In this document: positions 35,243 through 45,494 of the stretch, piece after piece
Layout: the number at the start of each line of letters is the position of its first letter
Position numbering within the stretch: the stretch's first letter is position 1
DNA from: Lasiodiplodia sp. COLG20
Taxonomy: Eukaryota > Ascomycota > Dothideomycetes > Botryosphaeriales > Botryosphaeriaceae
Reading direction: 5' to 3'
NCBI GenBank assembly: GCA_009801085.1
Contig: VNWV01000003.1
Location: 186,001 to 250,000, forward strand
Length of the DNA: 64,000 nucleotides
The notes under the pieces: generated by a model
What the model was told of the DNA's origin: nothing
The model's input: the letters and a program-made list of their open reading frames with translations, nothing else
Databases searched by the model: none
Made by a program: the position numbers and the translations under genes

Positions 35243-36604
35243 TACATATGTTATTTTTCCCATGTCGCCTGTCTGAATCCACTCGAGTGGAATGTCACCT
35301 CCGACTTGCAGGAAGGGGTTGCCGGTTGAAAATCTGGATTGTTCGACCCATGAATTAATTTCATTCGACTTCTGAATGATCTTCTTCTTTGTGGTCTTCG
35401 TCAGAGAGTCCCAGCCATCTTGAGCATTGATGATAACGCCTGGACCCCTCTTGAACATCTCAATGTCGACATCAACACTGCCCCGGGCATGTAGTGCTGG
35501 TGGATGTTCGCACATGTGACTGAAGAATGCCTCCAGTCTCACCTCATGCTTCTTAGGCACGCATTGAACCCTGGCCGTCGTACACTCAATGCAAGGAGCC
35601 TCGTTCGTGAATCGCAAGCACGGTGTACCCATCTGCACGCATCTTGCACATTTCTCTGTCGTTGCAGACGTTGACGACTGCCGGCTAGATGAGCTCTTGG
35701 ACGTGGTCTGTGGAGGCTGAACATTCTCCTCTCTTGCTGCCATGGTCGAGTCAGGCTCTGTCTCTTCATCACTGGTAACGACTTCCTGGTCTTGTTGATC
35801 AGCGGGTAAGAGAGCCTGGCCTGGTTGACCGGTGGGTGAGGGAGCTTGGCTCTCGACAATGCCAAATGCCTCCTCAATACTCTTGTTGTGGTAAGATCTG
35901 AGGTGATTCTTCAGATACCCCTGGTTGGTAAAGACCCTGCCACATTGAGGGCATTGGGTCTTTTCAAGCGTAGGTTGTTTTCCTGCTGCCGCTGCACCAC
36001 TGTTGGAGGCTAGAGCACTCGCCTCCTCGTACTTGCGGTGGTGCACGTTAATCAAATGCGTGCGCAAATACTCAACCTTCAAGAACTTTCCTTGGCACAT
36101 CGAACAGATGATGTTACCGTGGACGCCCCGAGACCGCTGTCTTGCAGTCTACGTCGTACCAGCGGTGCAGTCATTGTCATGCATCTTTGCGAAGTGCTTC
36201 TCGCGTCCCTCCTTTGTTGCGAAGCGGCGATCACAGCTAGGGCAACCAAACCGCAATGTCACACCCTCCACGAGCTTCACAAGCTCATCCGCGCTCAGGT
36301 CGGGCGACGCATCGATGGCGTGCCTGGCTCTGACATGCTATCCTAGCTTGTGCTTCCTGTCGTAGCCCTTTTGACATACTGGGCACTTGAACTCCTTGCT
36401 CGTTGGTTGGTGAAGCGCGAGGTGTCTACTCAATTCCGAGCTTATGTTGAATCTGCTCGAGCATCCTTGGTACGGACAGGGGAACCTCTTTGGCTGTGTA
36501 TGCGATTTCCCATGGTCATCTCTTTCCTCTTCGCTCTTGAACGTCAACACGCAGTGTTGACACTTGAATCGAACCCAATCCTTCGCGTCCTTCTTAGGTG
36601 CCAT
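35234..36604 (-). pseudogene. Broken multi-C2H2 zinc-finger gene, relative of 32179-33963
   Basis: One reading frame runs from the ATG at 36604 (MAPKKDAKDWVRFKCQHC) to a TGA at 35234, interrupted by two in-frame TAG codons. The first (36340-36338) lies inside the third finger, in the middle of its Cys-to-His span. The second lies about 70 codons later, near 36149-36151. Six C2H2-type fingers are recognisable, then the six-cysteine cluster CARCVQMGTPC..CIECTTARVQC with the same spacing as in the intact gene. The C-terminus is cut short at a TIR element. No GT-AG intron of usual size removes either TAG. Both stops could come from CAG or TGG by C-to-T type change, as repeat-induced point mutation would give. 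A use as two shorter genes cannot be excluded. Confidence 0.75.
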
Positions 36605-37789
36605 CTTGTCTTCGTAAGGGAGTTGGTGATGTCTTTAAGAGGAGGGGGGTAGGGGAGCTGCTTTTGTCGGATGTATCTGGGGAGTTCGTAGGGAAACCTC
36701 GCGCGAAGGCCAGTGGGAGGAAGTTGGCTGGTTCCGTCGTTCGTACCTGAGAAGTATGTCGAGACAAGTTAGCGCGCAGGCAAGCCCAGGGAACGGTGTG
36801 TGAAGAAGAAAAACGAGAAGAAGAAGAGGAGGAGGAGGAGCAGGAGGAGGAGTGGAAGGAGCGGGTGTGGACAGGTTCGTGTGAAGGCAAGCTGGTGAGT
36901 TGGAGAGGGTCGTCGGGTCTCGGGTCTCGCCACTCGCAGCTGAGCGGGAGGAGGAGGAGCGGGCACAGCGGTATCAGTTTTGTCGTCACGCGCTAGCACT
37001 CGGGCATATTCAGGGCGCGTCAGGACGCATTGCGGCACCGCGGGCACAGTAGGCACAGGCATCCTTGAGGCCTGGTCTGCCGGCGCCGAGCACATTCGTG
37101 TGATATTCGAGTAGAGTCTTTAGCGTAGTCTTCAATCCATCTACGGTGATGCTGGCGGCTGGCGGAGCCAATTCGAGTGAGGGAGATGCTGCGTCAGAGG
37201 GCAGATTATGCTCACCATCAATGTCGGTCTCACGTATTGAGCATCGCGAGCAGTGTGGTGTGAGTTGGTAGGTGTGCCGCGAGCTTTGCGGTGGTGATAA
37301 GGTTTGGGTTGGGTTGACTCCAGCGGCAGGAGCGGCAGGCACGTGTCGCCCACCAAACCACCGACCTCCCTTATTTCACACGCATGGACAAACCACGCCG
37401 CATCTAAGGCCAGCCCATAGTAGTTCGGGTATTTTGGGCATAAAAATCAGGCTGGGAGGGCCTCGTTTCTGGTTTCTGGAACAATTATATCGGTGCACGA
37501 GGAGGTGAAAGAGAATTACCAAATCTAGAGCAATAATACAGTGACATTCGAAGGGAATTCGAGACAGAGTGATGGAATAAGAATGGTTGGATCTTTGTAT
37601 TCACAATCCTAATCAAGGGGTATCCGGGTTGGGCTGTGAGGAGGAAGAATCGGGACAATCCATCCTTCAATCCAGCCCTCGTGCTCGCTCGCTCAGAAGA
37701 CTCAAGGAACACCCGCCGCTAAATGCAAAGAAAGAGAGGAGCGTGCCGAAGCACTAAAGCCACTTCTCAATGCACTCTCGTCTCGTCCT
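36605..37789. other. Intergenic with GA-rich microsatellite
   Basis: A purine run rich in GAGGAG/GAAGAAG lies at about 36800-36855. It produces Ser-rich chance frames on the other strand. No gene is supported; the right end holds the 3' UTR of the GH17 gene. Confidence 0.55.
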
Positions 37790-38951
37790 CTAGGTGCACT
37801 TGAGGTCGAACTTGGACTTGCGGTCAGCAGTCATGGCGCCCCATTTCGTCTCGTCCTTCTCCTCTCCGTTGTCGCCAACGCTCACGGGCTTCCACGGCTC
37901 GTCGAACGCCTCGAAGTAGAATGCATTAAGCTTTTAATGGTGTTGTTGTGGTTAGCGACACGATACAATGGTGGAGAAATGTCTGGGGTGGCGTGGATGT
38001 ACTCACCCCCCACTTCAACGCGCCGCACACGCTTTCGTGATAGTAAGTCTTGGCATTGTCGGTACCGGCCTTAGCAGCCTCGTAGTCGGAACCACCTGAG
38101 ACAGAATATTAGTTGCCATGGTCGTGTGTTGGGGTGTGAGGGGGGTGGGGGGTACCGTCGGTGGGCCAGCCAGTCTCGCCGTTCCAGATTTCAGGAGCCT
38201 TGTCGGGACCGCCAGCAACCTCCTGGATGTGGGCAATGGCCTGGGACATGTCGTCGAAGTAGACCTTGGAGGCGTTCTTGATGTCGGCGCCCTGCCAGTA
38301 GGCGAAGGCGTTGGCCAGGATCAGGTCGACGCCACCCTTGACGACGGCATCGCCGGTGCCATCAGCCCACTTGTTCCACGAATCGGCGGTGCCGACCTTG
38401 GTGCCCTTGGGCAGCACGGTGCGGACGTCGTTGATCTTCTCAAGCAGCTCCTCGCCGGTGAAGTTGCCGCGGTACAGCGTCTCGGAGCCGATGGTGACGG
38501 CGTAAATCTGGTCGGCGTACTCGTCGGTGGCGTACGTCTTGAGGGCCTTCTTGTCGGCCTGGAGCGACTCGTCGACATCGGGCCTGCATGTTTGCGTCAG
38601 CGCTGCTAGTCCTTCCCGTGGCTCCACCCAACAACCTTATGCGACATGCTTAAAACCACGCGTCGCGAGAAGGGGGCGCACGCACCACACGGCCAGAACG
38701 ACCTTGAAGCCCTTCGACTTCGCAGCGGGCAGGATCTCCTTGGCGAAGTTGCAGTCGGAAACCGAGTAGCCGCGGACGAGCTTGCTGCCGGACGCGCTGG
38801 AGATGGCGTCGAAGTCCTTCTCGTAGTCGGCCTGGAACTTGCAGGTGCCGTCCGACAGCTTGGTGCCCAGCGAGAAGCCGAGCGTGCCCGAGGCAGACAC
38901 GACGGCCGGCGCGAGGGCCAGGGAGGTGGAAGCGAGGGTCGAAAGACGCAT
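37790..38951 (-). CDS. Secreted GH17 beta-1,3-glucanase/glucanosyltransferase (Bgl2 type)
   Basis: GH17 enzymes cut or rearrange beta-1,3-glucan in the cell wall. Four exons (38951-38686, 38583-38156, 38095-38007, 37930-37790) give 307 residues. The signal peptide is residues 1 to about 20 (MRLSTLASTSLALAPAVVSA). The TIM-barrel has the proton-donor Glu in VTIGSETLYRG and the nucleophile Glu in IWNGETGWPTDG, followed by YFEAFDEPWKP. It ends FDLKCT, without a Ser-rich region or hydrophobic GPI tail, so it is soluble and secreted or wall-bound. The size fits the Bgl2-type group. A TATATTTA at about 39031-39038 on the coding strand lies some 80 bp before the ATG. The exact mode (hydrolysis or transglycosylation) cannot be told from sequence. 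Confidence 0.93.
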
Positions 38952-39457
38952 GGTGAACGAGTGTCGGAGTCTTTGCTGGGTGACCGGGTATCAAGTGGGT
39001 GTCGAAGCACGAGTTGGGCGGAAGCGCGGGTAAATATACAGCCAAATGAATGTGGGGTGCAGTGCTCCAGCCAGAAAGAATGACGTGGGTGAGCAGATAG
39101 AGAGAGGGAGGGGAGAGAGTGAGTACGGGGTAGCTGGGTTGATGTTGTTTGCTGCTAGGAAGAGGGCTGAAACGCCCTGCGCCTGCAAGCGCCGCAACCC
39201 GGCGGCTAGCTCAATGCAGATCCGGGGCTTGGCTGGTCGGCCAAAAAGGGGCCCAACGACGTCGATACGCGATATTCATCAGAGCATTTCCATTTTTCAT
39301 TACTCGCTATATTACCCGTATACGAAGCCCAGGCACAGAGCTGCGCTGAACTCCAGTCTTCAACTCCTTGATGGAGCCCGCTCTGCTTGCCCACCCGGGA
39401 CGCCTGACCGATGCTCCTCTACCGTCTATCATAAAATCTAGAATCGTTCCGAACACA
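38952..39457. promoter_or_regulatory. Promoter region of the GH17 gene
   Basis: The left part carries the TATA-like element and the 5' UTR of the leftward GH17 gene. The right part is the 3' flank of the drug-transporter gene. GA-rich repeats lie near 39098-39120. Confidence 0.5.
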
Positions 39458-41842
39458 CTACTTCCTGCTCATCTTCCTCGCCAAGCTCTCCGTCTTGGAC
39501 CTGTGCGACCGGAAGCTTTCCCGTGTGTGCACCCGGTCAATCTCGAACGGGCTCTCTTCGTACTGCGGCACCTCCCTGTGCGTTGTCGCCGAGTGGCCCG
39601 TTTTGATCCTCTCAAACCTCGCCTCCTCGTCCTGCTGCTCTCCCGCCATGCTGCTGCCGCTGCGCCTCTCCATCTCCTTCTCGTCTTCCACTTCCTCCCC
39701 TCTGCTCGACGACGCCCCTGACGCCGTCGTGACTGTTGCCGACTCGCGCAGGCTCTTCATGAAAGCGTCCGCCTCTGCTGCGTACTTGCACTTCATCCGG
39801 ATCGCGCCGCCGTACTTGTAGAAGAGGAAGGGGAACGGGAGACACGCAAGCGCCAAGAACGCGGGAACAGTCGACGCCCAGTGAATGCCTGTCATCCATG
39901 TTAGCGATCATCACGATTTGCACCTACTCGCGCAATCCGATCCACTTGATATCATCGCCTCGACACGTGTCGTAGTCAAATGGCGCAAACGCAGCGGGGG
40001 TACTTCACTGACCTAAGTTGGCATACATCTATGATCCCTGTCAGCACAAGATACTTTCTGCCAGCCAGCCACGGAAAACTCACCTGCTTCGTGAAAAGTG
40101 GGAAAGCAGCGCCAAAAACAGACCGCAGCACCGAGTTCGCTGCCAGCACCGACGCCGCGAAGATCGTGTACGAGTCGATCAGGTAGTTCATCACGCTCAG
40201 GAAGATGAGCACCATCGAGAAGCCAAACGGAATACCCGCCGCAACGCTCGCCGCCCACGGCAACGAGGGGTAGTTCGTCCACGCAAACCAGAACAGCCCG
40301 AGCGGAAGAATGAGGCCTCCGAGAAGGCAAGGGGGAAGACGGGCCTCGGGAGGCGCGTACCCGTCATGCTCTTCCACGTTGCGCCGGTACCGCTTGTCGT
40401 CGAACACGATGGTATACACAACCGATCCTACCATGCCAATGGCGATGCCGATGAAGGGGAGGCCCGCAATACCGGCAGTCCAGCCACGCTCGATCTGATA
40501 GACAATCGGATACGCCCCGAAGAGCATGTAGAGCGTGCCGTAAATTACTCCGAGGTAGATGGTCAAGAGAAGCACGATCGGCTCCTTGAGGAGCAGGATC
40601 CACGGCCGGGACAAGCTGGTCGAAAGAGCTTCTTTGAGCGAAACGGGTCCAGACCGAATCTCTGCCTGGCTAAGATAAACTTTGCCCGTCATCTGAGATA
40701 GTTTCGCCGCACGCTTCTTCAGGAGGACCGGCGCATACGTCTCGGGCATGCAGAAGGTACCGAGGATCCACAGTGCACCGGAGAAGATGGCCATCAGACC
40801 TTCAATCCACCGCCATCCCTCGGTTTCTCCCAGAAAACCTCCGACGATGGGCCCGAGGACAGGACCCATAAAAGGCGCAAGGCTGTTCGACGATCAAAGT
40901 CAGTATAATTCCCCCAAGTCCTAATTTTGGCAACTCCTATTTATAAGCGCCGATCGCCAATGTTACGGGCGATCAAAGCAGCTATACAAAGGTGAAGCAA
41001 TCATTCATTCACCATGCCCTTGTCACAATATTCTGGCACGCAACGGGCTTTGAAAGAAGACTGTGTCCCCAGTTGAACTGTGAGTAAGTGAATGAGAAGT
41101 GACTTACCTGAAGATGCTCATGCAAAGACCACGGTCCTTCGCATTAAACATGTCTGCGATGACACCGCCCGCATTCGTCAAGGGCGACGATCCAAATGAG
41201 CCAGCAAAGAACCGCAGGATCAAAATCGACTGCGTGTTCTGCGCACCCGCCGAGCCGGCATTAAAAAAGGTAAAGGCGCCGAAAGTCAGGATGAACAGAA
41301 TCTGGCGGCCGTAGAGCTCGCTGAACGGCGCCTGTCAAGAAACGTCAGCTCATGTGCGTCATCCGGCCACGAATAAGCTTACCCAGAGAAGCGGACCCAG
41401 CGCGAAGCCCAAGACGAAGAACGACATGCCCAAAGTGGCGACTTCTAGACTCATGTCGAACTCCATGACCAAACTGGTCAGGGCTTTTTTTGAGAAATCA
41501 GCCCGATCATGCCACCATGTCCATCAAAGCCAAGGGGGAATGCTTACCGCCCGAATATGCGGAGGAGCAGAATGCCACGGCCAGGGTTGCCAGCGCCATA
41601 GTCACACTGAGACAGTACTTGTATTTCTTGGACCAGCCCATCGGATTCCTGGGGTCATTCTCGATCCACTTGACCACGTAGGGATCCTCGACGGTTCCAC
41701 TGCCTTCGTACTTCCAGTTCAGCACCTCAGGGGTGACGAGGGCTTGGTCGACGACGAGCCTCCAATGCGGTATCGACTTGGGACCCTGGCCAGACTCGAC
41801 GTCCACGGCCGACGCCACGGCTGAGTTCTTCTGCTCGGCCAT
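39458..41842 (-). CDS. MFS drug:H+ antiporter, DHA1 family
   Basis: This is a plasma-membrane exporter of the 12-TM drug:H+ antiporter-1 family (polyamine/fluconazole-resistance-like). Six exons (41842-41548, 41483-41383, 41331-41108, 40882-40084, 40028-40013, 39888-39458) give 621 residues. The N-terminal ~80 are soluble with [18 protein letters not shown] and [12 protein letters not shown] before TM1, as in the family. Motifs include [14 protein letters not shown] in the TM2-3 loop, [18 protein letters not shown] (the antiporter motif in TM5) and the C-terminal [20 protein letters not shown]. Exon 5 is only 16 nt and codes MYANL plus one base; it restores a normal TM11-12 link. The third intron is 225 nt, four times the usual size here. 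The tail after TM12 is an Arg/Glu/Ser-rich ~110-residue cytosolic region. Substrate unknown. Confidence 0.92.
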
Positions 41843-43120
41843 TGCGTCTGTTGTGGCGGCTTGGCGGAGGCGATCGGTTATTGCTTATTCGAACAGCGCG
41901 GTGAGACAGTTGGTGGAATACGACTCGCTGTAAGGCCAGCAATGGGCGCGGCGAGGCAGGGATCCAAATGTGCGTGTGGTTGAGGGGTTCACGATAATGA
42001 CGACAGCAAAAGCATGGCTGTGCCTCGAGATCCAAGATTAAGGCACAAGCAAGCAGAAAAGCCACACGAAGAGGAGCAAAGGGCGAAGAAGAAGAAAAAG
42101 ACGACGAGGCGTATCTGCTATCTGCCAGATACGCCCGTAACGATTAGAGTGGAGCCCGCGCAATCGCCATTTTTTCTCATCTCGTCAGTTCCACAGCGGA
42201 CGGGTCGCGCCTTGAGAGGATCCAGCTCCGGGCTGCAGGGACCGCGTGGCCCGCGATGATGCAAACAAAGACAGGTGAGCCGACGACAGGGCAGGGGCCA
42301 ACCACACCACCCACTTTTCGGAGGCAGCAGCGCTCGTTTCTTTTGCTCATTCGCGCTGCCGGGCGAAAATCTCCCGGGCGGGCGGGCCGGCGGTGCTGTT
42401 GGTCGGTCGTTTGATACGAGGTCGAGACTGCAGCCGCTGTGATCCTCACGGCGGGCTGATAGGCGTGCGTCAGCCGGCCAACCGCAGCCATCGCTGCAGG
42501 GATGTGAAGGAGGGTCGCGAAAGATTCGACGTGATGATCCCGATGAGCCACAGCGGTGCTCCTTTCGGCTTGCAGCCCCAGGCCAAGCTCCCGAGATTTC
42601 ATGCTGTTCCCGGGCCTAGCGCCGGCAGCTAGCAGTCGTGCCTCGGCAATTTGCTGGAAGAAAAACTAAACACCCTGTGGCGCCGTGGTGGGTCGTCCAG
42701 CATGCATGCTTGATCAGCCCGATGGACGCCTTGCAGCGGCCCCTGGTTGCAGCAGCAATTCCTGGAGGAGCCTGCTGGGGTGGTTATGTGATTGTACGAC
42801 CCTGCGTCGGCCTCGGCTCGCGGCGCCATGATTCAAGTGGGCTGGCCCCAAGCACTGCCTGCCTTACTGCTTTTGGTGTCTGCTCTGGCCCAGAGAAGCT
42901 GGACGTCAGAAAGGCCCCGAGACTCGATTGCTGGACAAATGTTCCGCCGGATTTTTAGCACCAGCCTCACCGTCCCAGGGCCATGGTACCTGCCTCTGCT
43001 GACGTGTTGTATTCCTGATCGCAAGCAGGAGGGATTGTCGCCGCGCTCCTCTATCCGGCCAATTGCTGCATATCCGATCATGCACTCATGCCTGAATCGG
43101 CTCCCCAAGACTTCTGCAGG
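41843..43120. promoter_or_regulatory. Intergenic upstream of the DHA1 transporter
   Basis: This is 1.3 kb, with the promoter of the leftward transporter on the left. The right part could include the real 3' end of the CIA30-family gene, whose terminal exon is unclear. No other gene is supported. Confidence 0.4.
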
Positions 43121-44431
43121 TTAGCCCGTAGATTTTTCACTCTCCTTGGTAACACGAGCCATGTGAAGATCAGAGGTGAATCCTTCTCTTGGCCGCCTAT
43201 CAGAGCCAGCCCTCCGATACTGATTGGTAGAAATTGCTTGAACTTCTGGATCGACCTCCGCACTTCCGATCTGCACGTGCTGTTGGATCCCTGCAACTGA
43301 ACACTGTTTGTGATTTGGAATTGACCTGCTACCTAATCCCGCAATGCTACTGTTCAGTGACCAGGGGTCTGACCATGGCAACCAAAGTGGATCGTGCCAG
43401 GGTATAGTACCCAGATGCCCAGTAGCACAGCCAGGGTGCCGTACAGCGCCTTCGAGAGTGACGGCATCCGGCGCGTGGCTGGGGAACTGGCCGCCTTTGT
43501 TGCACGTCATGTTAGACACTGTTCGAAGACGACCGGGAAATATACGCACCCTGGCCTCGATATCCCGGGCCTGTACTCCTTTCTCGAGATCGCCGGCATG
43601 TACATCATCCTTCTCTGAAACAAACAATTGCTTCTGTTCGGAACACTTGCGAACAGCCGAGATGGACTTGATCGACAACGAGAAATTCCCCTCCTGGCCC
43701 CCAAAGAAGCTGCAAGGCATCAGTAACGATCGACTCGAGCTCAATGCAAGAAAATCCTTACCTTCTCATCATAATGCCAAACCTCTTGATCTCTGTCAGG
43801 TCGACAGGGGGTGCATCAGGGTCCTCACGTCCTCTATACGTCGCCTTGAAGTCTTTCCAGGGAATGAAGACGGTGGTGGATTCCCCTGTAGCGTTCGGTG
43901 ACGGAGCGAAGAAGTCATACTCATAGGAAATGGTAGATTGCTCTCTTCCAGTGTTAGGATCCGGCGGCAGAAGTTCGTTCTTGATATTGAACGTGTACTT
44001 CTTGGCTGGTGCACTCGATTAGCCATCGCCGTAGCAACTCGGCCATTGACGTACAATCAGACTTAGCGACCTCGATTTGAATCCCATCGTAGCCGTCAAT
44101 ATTCCAGGTGCGGTTCTCGCCGGTTGTGCGCTGGCTAGCAAAGCCAGCGCCGCCAAGAGTCTTTATATCGAGATTGCCATAGAACCGGGCCACAGGGCTC
44201 GTCTCAGAGATGTCAAAATAAGACTGAGTCTAGCGTCAGCCTTTCCGTTACCATCCGGCCTATGACGGAGTACATACGTGAGACTTGCCGCCGCGAACGC
44301 GATCATCGGAGGCCGTCCAATCAGCGGCGTTCCAATGCCTGTTTTGACAACATTAGCGTGGTCCCCAGCGCGATTGGAAGGAAAGGCCCTAACAGGCTAC
44401 CGCCAAAAAGATCGCAACTCTCGAGAGCCAT
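43121..44431 (-). CDS. CIA30-family protein (complex I intermediate-associated domain)
   Basis: This family groups the complex I assembly factor CIA30/NDUFAF1 with short fungal paralogs of unclear role. Exons are 44431-44394, 44338-44278, 44223-44055, 44005-43762 and 43709 onwards. The first ~190 residues fit well: MALESCDLFGGS, WNAADWTASDDRVRGGKSH, YFDISETSPVARFYGNLDI, GGAGFASQRTTG, WNIDGYDGIQIEVAKSD, FIPWKDFKATYRGRE and RFGIMMRSFFGGQEGNFSL. The start is placed at MALES because upstream frame begins without ATG. The first intron uses the weak donor GTTAGG. After SISAV the frame stays open for ~175 codons to 43121, but this part has no family character. The true end is probably earlier, or lies behind a missed intron. 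No presequence is seen. Confidence 0.75.
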
Positions 44432-44637
44432 TTTGAAGTGATCTGCGAGGGAGATGTTCTGGAGACGGCGGAGCGTTGGGTTTTGTTTCGCGGGGAAGCC
44501 TTCATTACTCGCTAGTGCGTCATGACGCACGCGACTAGAGCACGAGCGAGAGGTGAGATCGCTGTCCAACACTGTCGTGCACTTGCCAGACACACAACAC
44601 CTAAGCTCGGAACGAACTCTATCTGCCTCTGCACACC
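44432..44637. promoter_or_regulatory. Divergent promoter, CIA30/DUF202
   Basis: Only 206 bp separate the two opposed start codons, so the promoters must overlap. No element was identified. Confidence 0.6.
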
Positions 44638-45389
44638 ATGACTACTTGCACGCCGGCCGATGAACAGTTTTTCCACGAACCTTACAACCCGCTCTACACG
44701 ATCGTGCCGACGAAGCCGGTCATCGTGAATCAGTGAGTTGCGACAGGGTTCTCTGCATCGAGCGAGCAAATGTCGGTCTGACCATAACCCCCAGAGACAA
44801 CGACTACAACCGCTGTGTCTTCACCGAGCGTCCCCTCTGCGGCCCGTTGCTTTTTGCCAATAATGCCTCCGACGCCCGGGACCACTGTGCAAATGAACGA
44901 AGTGCGTATCGTCGCTGTCCCGTGTTCCGAGACCCTCTCTAACTCTATCCCTTTCGCGAAAGCTTTCTTGTCATGGCTGCGCCTCTCCATATACATGGCT
45001 ATAGTGTCCGTTGCTATTGTCATCTCATTCCATCTCAAAGCCCAGCCAAGCGACCTGGGTGAGTTCTGTGACAGCCGTCAAGAGGAATGCGAGCTAACAC
45101 GCAGCCAGAGCGACGGATGGCACTGCCTTTCGGTATCATATTCTGGCTACTCTCTCTTGCATGCCTTATCTCGGGTCTGGCGACCTATATTCAGACGGTC
45201 ACGCGGTACAGCCGAAGAAGCGCGCTTGTGCAGTCAGGATGGAAGACCCAAGTGGTAAGCGACGTGCTTATTAAAGTACCAACCCGCTCTAATCCCGAAC
45301 AGGTCTTTACCGTGGTAGCAACCGCCATCGTTGCAGCATGCATATTGTTCCTCTCTACCAATGCAAAGTCAAACGAGTCGAGCAGCTAA
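44638..45389 (+). CDS. DUF202 small membrane protein
   Basis: DUF202 (YidH-like) proteins are small integral membrane proteins of undetermined biochemical function. Five exons (44638-44732, 44795-44901, 44963-45058, 45109-45254, 45303-45389) give 176 residues. The N-terminal ~65 are soluble. The family block ANERTFLSWLRLSIYMA is formed across the second splice and leads into TM1 (IVSVAIVISFHLK). TM2 follows near residues 105-125 (FGIIFWLLSLACLISGLA), then a basic loop (TRYSRRSALVQSGWKTQV) and TM3 (FTVVATAIVAACILFLS). No unspliced frame shows the whole protein, so this gene is easily missed. It is divergent from the CIA30-family gene. The family assignment is strong; the role is unknown. Confidence 0.88.
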
Positions 45390-45494
45390 ACGACTCGCAA
45401 CTCGAATAGATATCCTTTTATTCTTCATCCTTTTTGCAAACCCGAAAAATCCATAACTCAACCCTCCCGTAGCGCCAGTGAGCCATAAATGCCA

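Noticed and set aside
31100..36700. A complete autonomous transposon carrying both C2H2 genes
   Set aside because: I found TIR elements and zinc-finger genes but no transposase, recombinase or reverse transcriptase, and the TIRs do not bracket both genes symmetrically.
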